DNA of 64,000 nt from Rhizophagus irregularis. Its lineage: Eukaryota; Glomeromycota; Glomeromycetes; Glomerales; Glomeraceae. The translations under genes and the position numbers were made by a program. Shown piece after piece: positions 22,620-34,900 of this stretch (positions are counted from its first letter, which is position 1; each line of letters begins with the position of its first letter). The notes beneath the pieces were generated by a model. It was not told the DNA's origin, did not search any database, and was given only the letters and a program-made list of their open reading frames with translations. The DNA is taken from positions 806,001-870,000 of the forward strand of contig NC_089431.1 in assembly GCF_026210795.1 (NCBI RefSeq), in the 5' to 3' direction.

Positions 22620-23937
22620 AGGACCCCGGAAAATACTTATATAGGTAAGGTCCCAAAAATATTTTTTATTAGTAGCTCTAAGCACAGGTTTTTACTATGA
22701 TCACTAAGCATTGTTGATATCTAACCTTAAAAATTATATAAAAATAAGCAAATCAATCTTCTAACCTAATTAAATTTTTATTATAACACATATAATTTAT
22801 AAAATATATTTATTAATTAATATATTTTATTAAATCCAATTTTAAATATGTTGTGAAGCTAAACTAAACATAATATACAAGTAGATTAATAATATTCAAT
22901 TAATAAAGTTAATAAATAGTAAGAGAAAAATTCGAAATTAATACTATTACAAAAAATGTAAATTTCTCCATAAGTATTATACTTACACCCATAAAAATTA
23001 ATATGTAGGTAGTTTCGACCTTGCTGAACAATTTTCAATTAATTTAGAAAGTCGATTTCATTTGACCAAAGGGGTGTAATTACGCTCTGAAGTTGTAAAC
23101 GGATAAATGAAAAATTCGGAAGTTAGTACCGTTATGAAAAATGCACTTTTCTACATAAGTATTATACCCACACTCATAAAAATTAATATATAAGTAGTTT
23201 CGACCTTGCTGAACAACTTTCAATTAATTTAGAAAGTCGATTTCATTTGACTGAAGTGGTGTAATTACGCTCTGAAGTTATAAACGAAAAAGTGAAAAAT
23301 TTAAAAGTTATTACCGTTAAAAAAAATATGCTTTTCTATATAAATATCATACTTAGCCTTATGAAAATTAAAATACAAGTAGATTTAACTTGCTGAATAA
23401 CCTTACTTAAGCATAAAAGATAATTTGATATAACCAAAGTGGTAAGTAGTGAAATTATATTTTAAAGTAAAATATATTTACAGTAACTTTATTTAACAAA
23501 ATAAACATGTATAATATAGTAATTTTATATTAAAAATAATACACTGAGTTTAATAAAAATTAAAAAGATACTATTGAAAGATAATTAATAAAACATTGAA
23601 AAAAAAAACTGAAATTCCATCAAAAAAAATTTTTGTTTATGTATTTATATAAAATCGTGAAATGTAGTACAAAATTAACACTTACCGTTAGTGAAAATAA
23701 ATAAAAATTAATTATAAATTCTATATATAATAATTTAAAAAGTTCTATAAATATGAAAAATAAGCAACTAGAAACTCTTAGTATTTTAAAATAATACCAA
23801 AAATATGCAATTTAATTATCTTACATAGTATAAAATTTTCTTAAAATTAAGCATTATAAAATTCTTACATCATAAAATTTTTCTATGTTGGCTAAGCACC
23901 TTGGTACCTTACATATATAAGCATTTTCCGGGGTCCT
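22620..23937. mobile_element. 1.3-kb TIR element C, copy 1 (chimeric flanks)
   Basis: TIRs AGGACCCCGGAAAATACTTA and its inverse (AAGCATTTTCCGGGGTCCT) bound the segment, and the whole 1318 bp aligns with 43168-44491. Inside are three imperfect repeats of about 190 bp with the block GTAGTTTCGACCTTGCTGA. No coding region is present, so it is non-autonomous. Flanks are different (retrotransposon pol on the left, a GC-richer ORF on the right) and no TSD is visible, unlike copy 2. Confidence 0.85.
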
Positions 23938-24107
23938 GTCGAGCCCCCATTGTTTCTCGCAACTAGTTCATCACGAGTTGGAAGGCCCGACAAGTAATTC
24001 TCACTTCCATATCTGATTACCCGACCTGATGTTTTATTTATTTCGACCTCTGGGCGAAAAGGGGCGGGCGCGTCGGAGAGGAACTCTGAAAGTGAGGATT
24101 GGGTCAT
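23938..24107 (-). CDS. 5' end of an unrecognised ORF, cut by element C
   Basis: An ATG at 24107 opens about 56 codons ([18 protein letters not shown], then [17 protein letters not shown] and [12 protein letters not shown]) in clearly GC-richer sequence than the surroundings. The frame enters element C at 23937, so the native C-terminus is missing. The start lies 125 bp from the divergent ATG at 24233. It could be the first exon of a host or transposon gene; no family is recognised. Confidence 0.4.
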
Positions 24108-24232
24108 GTTATTATATCACAAATATACAGTTCGAGAGAAACTATATACTCTGGGAGAAATAAGTTTAAAATGAAAATTAATTCCGAAATATATAAATCG
24201 ACACATAAACCGACTATTCATAGTTATTAAAA

Positions 24233-24484
24233 ATGGTATTTTATCGATGTACTTATATTCACAGGAGTGGTAAGATTTGCAATCGGGGATGCTACCATCC
24301 GAAAGGATGCCATATTCACTGCAATTCTCCTTCTCAGATACCCTGCAAAGAATGCGGTGAATTAACTTATGGCAGATATGGATTTTGCGATATTCATGCT
24401 AGAAAGCACCGTAAAAAAGAACAGTACCATCGGAACAAGCTGGCGAACTTGGCTTCGACGCAGTTATTGGTAAATAATTTATAG
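24233..24484 (+). CDS. Small Cys/His-rich (zinc-binding-like) protein
   Basis: An 83-codon frame from ATG to TAG. The pattern is C-x8-C-x3-C, CHIHC, a CKEC knuckle, then CDIHARK, followed by a strongly basic tail (HRKKEQYHRNK). The Cys/His spacing suggests zinc binding and the tail suggests nucleic-acid contact; both are inference. Its last two thirds are duplicated in repeat B copy 1 at 10864-11051. This version has its own start and is the better candidate for a functional gene. Confidence 0.5.
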   Translation: MVFYRCTYIHRSGKICNRGCYHPKGCHIHCNSPSQIPCKECGELTYGRYGFCDIHARKHRKKEQYHRNKLANLASTQLLVNNL

Positions 24485-26068
24485 GTAAACAAAAATAATA
24501 CAACTTGTCACTAGTGGATTCCAAAGGGATCATGTCACTAGAAAAAAAAAGCCAGTGACAGAACTAGTAACGCGAACGATAGGCTCTTTAAGAATTCTAG
24601 GCTGAAAGAAACCTTTCTTGATGGATGTCACTAGTGTCACTAGTGTCACTGGAAAAAATCTGAGTTCCTTAACTTTTTTTATTTTTTTATAGCATACATT
24701 TATTATAATATATCTTGTGTAAAGTAGGTAGCATAGAAAAAATTTGATTTTTTTTTCTAATTTATTACTTTACTAGTGACACTAGCGACACTAATCAAGA
24801 AAGAAATAAAATAGCCTAATAATCTCAAGAAAGATAACAAAGCTGTCACTAGTTCTGTCACCAGTTAGTATTCGGAACTAGTGACACTAGTGACAGCCGA
24901 TGACAACAAAAAATCGTAGAAAGCTTCAGGAGAATACACGAAAAAAGGGTATGAAAGTAATATAGCCTGAACTAATTCGGCACTTCGTGCCTCATCCTCG
25001 GCAATCAAAATGGTCATGGACAGGATTGCAAGAATGGCACAACATCGGCACTTCGTGCCTGACCGGCAATCAAAAAGTGAGTAAATAGATTGCGGTACAT
25101 AACGGCAAATAGATAGATTGCAAATTCGGCACTTCGCATGTGCCTCATCCCCGGCAATCAAAAGGATTATAGAAGGCGGGATTGCGCAGGTTACCAACTC
25201 GGCACTTCGTGCCTCATCCCTGGCAATCAAAAAGTGAGGGAATAGATTGTGAAATGTCTTCGGCAAATAGATGGATTGCAAATTCGGCACTTTGTGCCTC
25301 ATCCGGCAATCAAATGGGCCGGCCATAATAATGCCTATCACACCAGGCCCTCGAAAGTTACTCAAAAGTTACTTGAAAGTGACGGGAAAGTGCCTGGAAC
25401 TGGCGAGAAGCCGAACACGTGATTGGCACAGTAAATTTCGTTAATTTCGGCCAGCACTATTCCATATTTTTTTCCAAATATTTGGGATGCAATAACTCGG
25501 CATCCAGGCATCCGATTCATACGATCTTAGCATCATTGGAAAGCCCTTAACGCCCTCATTCAAATGACCACAAAACCGCATGAAACCAATCACAGGAAGC
25601 CAAGATATTCCGCCCCAAAGATCAGGTTAAAAATATAGCATAGTGCCGGCCAAAATCTGATTAGCAAATTAACTGCGCTACCTGACATGATATTTTTTTT
25701 ACCATATTTCGGCATTCTGGCAGGCAACAAAAAAGATAAAGAAGGAAAGCACCCTCGACACTTTAACAGGCAACCAAAAAGACCCAGAAGCAGGTAAACA
25801 AATAAATAGCTCTTTATTAATAAAATAAGTACAGACCATTGAAAACAGGCAGATAGTTAGAAGGTAATAAAAAAGGAATAGAGCAATAAAATCAAGCGAA
25901 TATCTATAAGACAATAAAAAGATTACAGAGTATTAAAATCAAATGGATAGTAATTTGATTATAAAACCCTCACAGAAAACTGAAATCATTAAAGTAGGTA
26001 ACATTATACTCATAAGTAGGTAACATTATACTGCAAGTAGTTAACAGTCTAATAGACTGTTAACTACT
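24297..26068 (+). repeat. 1.78-kb repeat B, copy 2
   Basis: Same structure as 10864-12641: ORF end, ACTAGTGAC repeats (about 24505-24895), hairpin minisatellite (24978-25320), unique AT-rich part and terminal 33-nt palindrome (26036-26068). Differences from copy 1 are scattered single-base changes, including a TTT loop in the fifth minisatellite hairpin. The low divergence suggests recent spread or gene conversion. Confidence 0.85.
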
Positions 26069-26434
26069 AATTTTCTAACCAGCTATAGTAAAAATGATTC
26101 GATAAACTGGATCACGTGATCATTAACCAATAAAATTTAAGTAACGTGATGCGGTAAATCTTAATTTTGGCCAGAATTATAAAAATCTTAATTCCAGCCA
26201 AAGTTATATATTACTTATATATTCAATTAAAATATTTTATATTTATTTTCATGACCTCTATGACTAAAAACTAAGATAAAAAATTAAAATATAATGTGTA
26301 TTAATTTTATTAGCATGAATTTTTCAAAAAAATTCAGTATAATAGATTTTTAATATATTCGCTATACCAGATATTCTGATAAACTGGATATTTTTAGTGA
26401 AACCGATAGATCTGGTTTATCGAATTTCACTGTG
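26069..26434 (+). mobile_element. Right half of the pogo-like MITE
   Basis: Matches the right half of 41099-41621 (from ATTTTCTAACCAGCTATAG to the TIR ...ATCGAATTTCACTGTG, then TA). It starts directly at the end of repeat B copy 2. The left half is not present on the other side of that repeat. Confidence 0.75.
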
Positions 26435-26630
26435 TATTACGGTTAAAATATTTTGAAAATTTACGAAACTGTAAACCTGTGTAATATTACGGTTAAAATA
26501 TTTTGAAAATTTACGAAACTGTAAACCTGTGTAATATTACGGTTAAAATATTTCAAAAATTTACGAAACTGTAAACCTGCATAATATTACGGTTAAAATA
26601 TTTCAAAAATTTACAAGATTGTAATATTAC
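26435..26630. repeat. ~50-bp satellite, about four units
   Basis: Nearly perfect units of TATTACGGTTAAAATATTTT plus GAAAATTTACGAAACTGTAA and ACCTGTG, tandem from the MITE end to about 26630. It is the reverse complement of the degenerate array at 12794-13020. Confidence 0.8.
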
Positions 26631-26675
26631 TATTCGATCGTTAAAGCTGCATATGCAGTAGCACGTATACAAGGG

Positions 26676-27225
26676 GCATGTAATACTATTGAATAATCAA
26701 AAATAATATAAACACCTTTTCTTTTATATAAACACCTTTTTTTTAAAGTTTGGAAAAGCAAATTTATTTTTATTTACGAATTTTTTATTATTTACAATTT
26801 TTATGTTAAAAATTAAAGTAAATTCTAATTTTTATTATAACTTAATAAAAAAATACACATTTGATACTTGTTTGCTACTATTTTATAAAATAGTACCCAG
26901 GCTGTACAGTATGGACGTCAGTATTAGTCACAGCCCAAAAAAAACGTGAGTCTCCAGCCGATATTTGGTACGGACTGGGCTTAGCTACTCACTTAATAAA
27001 TAATAAAAAAATAAAAATAATTATCTTCTTTTACGATACGTAGGTAAGTTTCTCCTTACCTTACGATCGTTATGCATGACTAAAATTAATCAAATTTATC
27101 AAATTTAAAACATAAACGTAAATATTAATTATAAATTTTATTATAGTATAATTACCCAGTCTTTCCCAAAATCTCGTTCTAAATTCACGATAATATCTTT
27201 GATTAGTACGCGTTCACAGCCGCCG
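26676..27225. repeat. Dispersed repeat A, copy 2
   Basis: Aligns with 1-525 over its full visible length, with about 10 percent difference by eye and a duplicated ATATAAACACCTTTT block near 26710-26735. The exon-like blocks on the minus strand differ from copy 1 by substitutions that include an in-frame stop, so neither copy encodes a clear product. 27226-27568 holds no supported gene. Confidence 0.7.
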
Positions 27226-27568
27226 CCCAGGGTTACCATTACGATAAAGGACATAGTTCTAAATATCAAAATCAGTTTGAATATTTGATAAATACATTTA
27301 ATTTATATGAATGTAATTTTATTTATTTACTTACATGGTAATCCCTGACGAGGTTTCTCCACTTTTAGCTGCACTGTTGCCCAGAAACCCTTATTCGAAA
27401 TATTCTATTTATTTTGATTCAATTAAATGGATTGGTTAATTTGAATTTAAATTCTTTCTTAAAGAAATTATAGATATTAGTCATATGAACCTATTGGCAA
27501 CAGAGTCCCAAAAATCATGGCGGCTTCTACCATTAATATTGTGGTAGGTGCGGTTTCTGTCTCGGTGT

Positions 27569-28057
27569 CACAGGTCGAAAAGTGAAAAATCAGGCACCAA
27601 TTGGTGCCTGATTGGCATTTTCGCCAAATATCGTCACCAATCAGGCAGTTTGCTAACTTTTGATCCAGTGATCAGAAAAGGATGAAATATAGCTCATTGG
27701 AATCGCCTTAGCAAGACGAATCTAATGGTAATAAAATCGCATTTCTAGGATTAATACTTGATGAGAAATTAAGTAAAATATAAAAATAAAAATGTATCAT
27801 TTATATTTTATTTAATTATTTATTAACTATTAATCCTAGAGATGCGATTTTACTACCATTAGATTCATCATGTTGAGACGATTCCAATCTATATTTCATT
27901 CTTTTCTGATCACTGGATCAAAAGTTAGCAAACTGCCTGATTGGTGACGGTATTTGGCGAAAATGCCAATTAGGCACCAATCGGTCACCAATCAGGTACC
28001 TGATTGGTGACCGATTGGTGCCTGATTGATGCCTGATTTTTCACTTTTCAACCTGTG
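27569..28057. mobile_element. Foldback MITE D1 with CACAGGTCGAA termini
   Basis: The element starts CACAGGTCGAAAAGTGAAAA and ends with its inverse (TTCACTTTTCAACCTGTG). It folds back over most of its 489 bp: the CAATCAGGCAGTTTGC, AACTTTTGATCCAGTGATCA and CTAATGGTAATAAAATCGC blocks on the left recur inverted on the right. The TIR is shared with the 13.5-kb CACTA-like element ending at 61660 and with the MITE at 36886. No clear TSD is seen (TGT versus CAT). Confidence 0.8.
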
Positions 28058-28777
28058 CATATGTCAACAAGTTCGTCTATCATAGCCCAGTTCTAATAGG
28101 CGTTATAATGAGAATGATGTGAACATGTGTGGTGAGGCATTATTATATTAGATTTGATTTTTATAATTTGATTTTGGGATGAGTAAAAATTTGAAAGAAA
28201 GTCGTAAAATGTCACTTTAAATAAAATTTGAACAATACCTCTTTGGTTTGATTTTATTTCTCGTTTCAATTAAAATTTAATTTATTAGACTTTTCATCAT
28301 TAAATATACTATTAATTAAATCTCATGCGGATATGGATTATCTAATTATAAATATGATTAAATCAAAAAATAAAAAAAATCTTAGTTTGATTTCAATTAA
28401 AAATAATTGAAAATCATGTACATATTTAATTGTTTTAAATATAAATATTAATATATCATATTTAAAAATAAAACAATTTATTATTAGCACATTCTATTGA
28501 ATTTTAAATATTTTGCATACATTTCTTAAAAAAATTAATTTTTTTTTAATCAATTTAATTAAAATTAATTGAAAATTATGAATTATTTTAAATATAAATA
28601 TCAATATATTATATTTAAAAATAAAACAATTTATTATTAGCACATTCTATTGAATTTTAAAAAAATCAATTTTTTTCTTTAAAAAAAAAATCATCAATGT
28701 ATCATATTTAAAAATAAAACAATTATATTCTGATTAAATATTTTGCGTACATTTCTTAAAAAAATCATAAAAAAAAT
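28058..28777. other. AT-rich spacer with ~153-bp tandem duplication
   Basis: The block AATTTATTATTAGCACATTCTA and its surroundings occur at about 28436-28506 and again at 28589-28660, a period of about 153 bp, with a further partial unit near 28700. No gene is seen. Confidence 0.55.
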
Positions 28778-28990
28778 CTTGTACATCGTACATGCAATTA
28801 CTAAATATCATCCTTTTGTGATAAATAAAAAATTACACAACACAAATTCAACACAAATTCAACATAAATTTATCAAATTTAACAAAATTTGGCCAAAATT
28901 AATAATTTTTTACCAGAATTATCAACACAAATTGAACACAAATTGAACACAAATTTCAGTCACGATTTATTTATGTCACACCCGCGTTGT
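28778..28990. repeat. Left TIR of element 2
   Basis: Inverse match to about 40885-41096. It holds four CACAAATT(C/G)AACA-like motifs, probable binding repeats for the element's own proteins. Confidence 0.7.
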
Positions 28991-29102
28991 TAATAATTAA
29001 ATAAATAAATCTGCATTTTATTTATGATATGGAAAATGTAACCATAAATTCTTTTAAGGATATAATTATATTAAAATAAATCAAAACTCCTATATCAAGT
29101 GA

Positions 29103-30850
29103 CTAAAAAATATATTTATTTACAAAATTTTCATTTTGTTTATCAAATCGGGATACTATGTAAACGACATTATGTATAGACTCTATAGCTACAAAGTTAT
29201 ATAATTCTATCAATTTTAAGTGAGGACATCCATATAAATATGGGTTCCTTTTAGATTTAAAATCGTACCATTGAATTAATGCGAGATTTAGCGGTAGGTC
29301 TGTTAATACTTCTGCTAACAATAAGGCTTATAAATAATAAATATTTATTAATACTTTTATAATAAATTATTACATAAATTGGAAAAATACCTGTCTATAA
29401 CAAAGTCCTTTGTCTGATATATAATCATTTGATTCTTCAGAATCCATTGAAATAGCTATGTCGCTAAACCATACTTTATTATGATACCTGTTTGTGATAC
29501 GCATTATGGTACCATTTTCCAGTATTACTGATCCGTATATGTTTATTCGGGTTTTACCAATAATTGTAAAACCATTAAGTAAATCTAGATATGAATCCAG
29601 ATAACCTATAAATCTAGCAAAACTGGTCTGCATTTTATTGTCTACAGAATTTTTTTTTCATTAAAAAATGTATTTGCATCTTGTAAAGAGAATTCAAAGA
29701 GTCTTGCAGAAAATTTACAAGTGCGAGGTGTTTTTGCCGGATTCACTGAATGTTGAGACATTCTAATAGATATTACTTGATGTTTTATCTATTAATTTAA
29801 TTTCCATCTTAAGTTATATAATAAATATATACAATAAATAAATTTCCAAATACTTACAGTTCGTAAAAGCTGAGGTTTGACATCTTTTTTATTGCTAATT
29901 CGGTAAGGTATTTTAACGAAATATTTATGAAGATTTTCGTAAGTTTCTGTGGTATAGTCATTTATTGCACCATAAGATCGTATTGAGTCAATAATGTGAT
30001 AAACCCATGAATGCAATTTAGGCAACTTCAAATTGGAAGGAGAAACAAATTTAAAAGCCTTGACAAACATCCGGGCCCATCTATGTATTGCATCCTAAAA
30101 TTTAAATGTTAATTTAATTTATTTAATTTAAATTTTCAATTTTACTAAAATTTTAATACATACATTAAATTTCTCCAAGTCACTTTCACTAAATTCTTCA
30201 TATCTACTTAAAATATACATTTCATTCCAATATTTGTACAATTTCGCAAGATCATCATTATTTACAAAATTATCTACTTCGTTATTATTTTCATCATATA
30301 AATTATCAATAACAAATATCATAACTTTTATCAAACTTCGATATTCATTAGCAGTTAATCTTGCAATTGACTGCAGTCCATTGGAAAAAATTTTAATGGT
30401 GGGAAAACGTGGAATTGCTGCTAGACGGCGATCTACTTCTTCAACTAATTTATTACCATTAACATGTTGCAATTTTAAAATATTGCATGTGAAGATAATT
30501 TGATAACGAAATAAACTCAAATCTAAATGATACATTCTGTCAGGAACAGTAGTCAAGTAGATATTTATATTCTTTGATAATATAAATATTTATAATTAAT
30601 ATATATATATGTTATTATAATTATTTCTACTTTTGCATACTTATGGCAAATCCCAAAAAAAATTATATACAGATTCTATGCAAACAGATTTTTGTGTATC
30701 ATTTTCAAAATATTTACATATTTCATCATGAGTTCTTAGTATTACATCATTAACTGATAAGTCTATATTTGCAAAATTGTCCCTTTTAATTAAACAGGAG
30801 TAATATGAAAGGCTTGAATTGGAGGATTTATAAACTAAATAAAAACTTGC
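29103..30850 (-). pseudogene. Element-2 transposase, C-terminal half (Plavaka-like)
   Basis: Minus-strand exons read, in order: YKSSNSSLSYYSCLIKRDN (about 30835-30640), MYHLDLSLFRYQIIFTCNIL to FSESDLEKFN (30535-30160), LPKLHSWVYHIIDSIRSYG with the family motif TTETYENLHK (about 30070-29865), GKTRINIYGSVILENGTIMR with WFSDIAISMDSEE (29633-29400), and LALIQWYDF, YLYGCPHLKLIELYNF and FVNKYIF (29321-29103). These match what I know of a Plavaka lineage abundant in Glomeromycotina, distinct from elements 1 and 3. The reading frame crosses a TAG at 30860-30862 where the family has Trp (ADWPEAA). Upstream coding sequence continues at 36491 beyond the MULE insertion. Confidence 0.8.
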
Positions 30851-31179
30851 GGCTTCTGGCTAATCTGCAATAGAGCTCTGAATGGGTCAGGTAGGATCGG
30901 GTAATTGACTTAACCCAACCTGAGGGGGAGTCACAAATTTGATGATCTGACCCGAATATCACGGATCAGTTCAGGTACTTGACCCGACCCATTGACCTGA
31001 TATTTTAGATCAAAAAAAAAATGTTTCGGCATTTTTATATATCAAATTATAAGAAAAAACTCTAAACGTTTTTTTTTTACAATTATTTTGTGAAAAAAAA
31101 CGTTTCAGCATTTTTTTTACATATTAGATTATGCCAAAATGTTTTTTATATCGGGTTGGGTTAGGTACCCGACCCAACC

Positions 31180-31500
31180 TGTTGATGTTTAAAAAAAAAA
31201 ACATTTTTTTGATTCATTTAATGAAAAACGTCGGGTTGGCTTTTTTTCATTAAAAAAACGTCTTTTTTGATTTATTTAATGAAATAACATCGGGTTATAT
31301 AAAAAAACGTTTTTTTTATTCATTTAATGAAATAATGTCAGGTTCGGCATTTTTTCATTTAAGAAATGTTTTTTTTATTCATTTAATGAAATAACATCAG
31401 ATTCGGCGTTTTTCATTAAAAAAAACGTTTTTTTTATTTATTTAATGAAATAACGTCGGGTTCAGCATTTTTTCATTAAAAAACATTTTTTTTTATTCAT
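31180..31500. repeat. Subterminal repeats of element E (left)
   Basis: Five imperfect units of about 60 bp containing ACGTCGGGTT(C/G)GGC, TTTTTTCATTAAAAAACG and TTCATTTAATGAAATAA. The same units recur at 35815-35930 near the right end. Confidence 0.7.
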
Positions 31501-31910
31501 TTAAGTGACAGTTCGGTACCCAATAGGTGAAATTTAATAATAACGGTTTACACAAATCATTGCCAAAAATGGCTAAAACCCGATTTTTGTTAGATCGACA
31601 TCTTCTCACGTGATATTTAATGAAAATTTTGAATATAGCAATAAATAGTGTCAATCCTAGCCAAGTCACTTGCAAAGTTTAAAATCGCTAAAGTTCATCG
31701 TCATCGACTTTACTATGGAGGAACATGACATTCCGACCGCAAATTTCCAGCTGATTCAAATATTGAGTGAAATATTTTTGAATAATTTTAACCACAACCG
31801 AATTGTATTTGGTTTTTATTTGGTTTTAAAGCCTTTATTTAGTTTATTTATTAGTTTTTGCGTATAATTTCTTGTATTTCGTTCTAATATACAATTTACA
31901 TTTCTGCTTA

Positions 31911-34900
31911 TTATAAAGAATTCTCATCACGAATATCTTTTATCATGTTTTCTGTAGCTTGTTCTTTGAAGGTTCGTGCATAAGTTGAAATCCAATTTTG
32001 TATTGTTGTTATCTTAGGGACATCTTCAGCTTCTAATTCTCCGGATTCAACAAATTTCATCAATTCATTATACATATCCTTTGCTAACATCTTATCTTTT
32101 TGGTTGAGATTTCTATTCAAGAAAAAACTTTTTAACAACTCCTTTACTTTCTTTTTCATCCTTTTTCCTTTCCCTTTTCCTCCAAATTTTTGATTGCTTT
32201 TTAGCGCCCATCCCATAGGAAATTGAAATTTTACGTCAATAGAACTAATTCAATACAAAACATGTAAGAAATTAATTTGAATTATATTTGTTTTAAGCTT
32301 CACATTATTTACCTTGCATCTTCTAATTCATCATTTTCATTATTATTATCCATAAATTCTGGTACAATAGGATCAACCGTATCTGTATCTATAGAATGCA
32401 TTAGCCAAAGGCTCTTAACGAACCTAAAAAAAATATTTTTTACAATTGATCACCTGGCAGAGTTGGAATTGGAATTGTCCAAGCTGATTCAGGTTCAGTT
32501 TGTTCAGAAATTTTTGGATGGGGACGAACAATTGGTTTGGTGCAAAGTTTGGCAATTGTAGAAGGAGGGAAATTGTTCCATGGTCGAAAATGTGGGAGTG
32601 ATCGTGCACATATGTAACCTATCATTTCACCAGAAACTGGCCATTTCCAATAAAACAAGTTTGAAATGCCCTTTATCGTTTTGACATTTGATCCCAATTG
32701 ATCTCAATCTGGTTCTAAATTTGCCAATGATGTACCAGATAAATGTTTAGCCGCCTCCACTATATCTTTTCCTTCACGAACATCATATCTAATTCAAACA
32801 TATCTTCTAATTGAATGGGCAATCTAAAGGTAAATATGATTTTAATGTGTAATTTATTACATAGCAATAAGCAATAGAATACTTACTGCAGCATGATGGG
32901 AATCAATAGTTGTTTTAGCTTCGCCTGGTTCAAGAAACTGCCAATCACGAACTTCAATTTGGTACCATTCATTCCAATGTGCAATTATAGCCATAAGTTC
33001 TAATGAATGATAATGTGCTCCATTGTCTGACATTATTCTGATCCATTTTGGTTTATGTTTTATTGTTTCAAAAACAGCTTCAAATGAAGAGGCGGTAAAC
33101 CAAGCATCTTGCTTAGTATCAGTTGACCAGTGATCATAAGCTCTTATCTCTAATTCCTCACAATTTTCTTTTTTTCTAAACATTAAGATCGTATGAAGGG
33201 TCCATCCTCTTTTACCAAAAAACTCTGCCTTTGTTTCTCGAGCAAATCTTGGCAAAATTCTCATCTTGTAATTAGCAACAAATAATGCACCATCCTCATC
33301 AAGACTTGCCAAAGTAGCTTTAAATTGAGAATTCAAATATATCTTTCGTGTTGAATGGGCCAAATAATACTGTAAGTGTTCTTTAGTTTCTTCTAAAGTA
33401 GCTATTTGATCTTCTTTTATATGTAGATGCATGAATTCAAAAAATTCAAAAAATTGGTCACATTCTGAGCATCGTGAGTTATGATTTTCAAGACAATTTC
33501 CAAAAGCATATGGCAAACAATGAGAAATACAAGAATCATGTTTTGTTGTACCATCAGCATTAACCACTAATTCTCTTTCATAACCACGACGCAGATGACG
33601 TTTCAAGGCATCAATTTTTTGTAATACACTATTCTAATGATGTGATAAATAGGTAAATTACAATTATTATGTATTTTATTACAATAATATATTTATCAAA
33701 GAATATTTTTTTACTTACTAGTTGATCCTTTTGTAAAAATGTATTGCGTGCAATAGCTATTAAGGATTCAAATGGAATATAGCCATAATCATTACAGGTA
33801 AGACAAAGTCCACCTATATCATCTCGATATTTAATATTACTGCAGTTTGCTAATCGACCCATAAATGATGTTTTTTTCATTCCATTAGGAAAAGTTTCTT
33901 CAAATTTTTTCCACAATTTAATTTTTTGATCACGCATATATAATATTGGTAATCCATTTTTATTAACCCAATAAGAACTTTGTGTAACTATACTTCGATC
34001 TTGAAAAAACATTAAAAATTGTTTTTCTTTAACTTCTGACATACATTTAACAGTTCTTTTTGTTTTTACTAAGGTTGGTACTTCTGGACCATATAGTCTT
34101 GCGTGTTTTTGTGTAGAATTGACTATATCATTTTCTACCTGATGAAAATAAAGAATTGAAAATCAATGATGAAGAATTGGGATTGATGACAAAGAAAAAT
34201 TAGTGATTGGTGATGATGAAGAAATTGGAGATTGGTGACAAAGAAAATTTGGAGATTGGTGACATGACAAAGAAGAATTGGTGACGAAGAAGAAATTGGA
34301 GATTGGTGATGAAGAAGAATTGAAGGTTGGTGACGAAGAAGAAATTGAAGATTTGTGACGAAAAAGAATTGAAGGTTGGTGACGAAGAAGAAATTGGAAA
34401 TTGATGGTAAAAAGGTTTTACCTTAAGCTTTTCTTTGAGTTTTTTATATATAAAATTTTCAGCAATAATTGAAAGAATTCTTATTTTTCCATCAATTCCT
34501 CTTTTATTTGCCTTTAAAGCTTCTTGCAGACTTTTCCAAAGTATTTCACCTTCACTATCAGGCTGAAAAGAAGATTTCTTTTCTACCAACAATAACATTC
34601 CTGATTTATAAAGATTTGCTAAATTGTCTCTATCAGATAAAGGCGATCATATGTTGTTTTTTTGTAAATGGAGTAATATTAATACAACCAGAGGCACGAA
34701 ACATTGCTCGCCATGCACCTAATTCTTTTTCTTGAAACTGATAATTAGCTGGATAGATTTGAAATAAAATATTAGGAAATTGAATTATTGTATTATTTTG
34801 TTCGTACCAATTCTTAAATAATTTTGACCAATCTGAAAATGGACTGGCAATTTTACGAGTTTTTATTTGTTGTCTAAATATAAGATTCAATTTATCAATA

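Noticed and set aside
24865-25365. 166-aa minus-strand ORF in repeat B
   Set aside because: It follows the hairpin minisatellite, differs in frame between the two copies, and has no recognisable domain.
31670-31867. 65-aa plus-strand ORF near the left end of the MULE
   Set aside because: Low-complexity Phe/Leu composition and no splice or family support; probably spacer.
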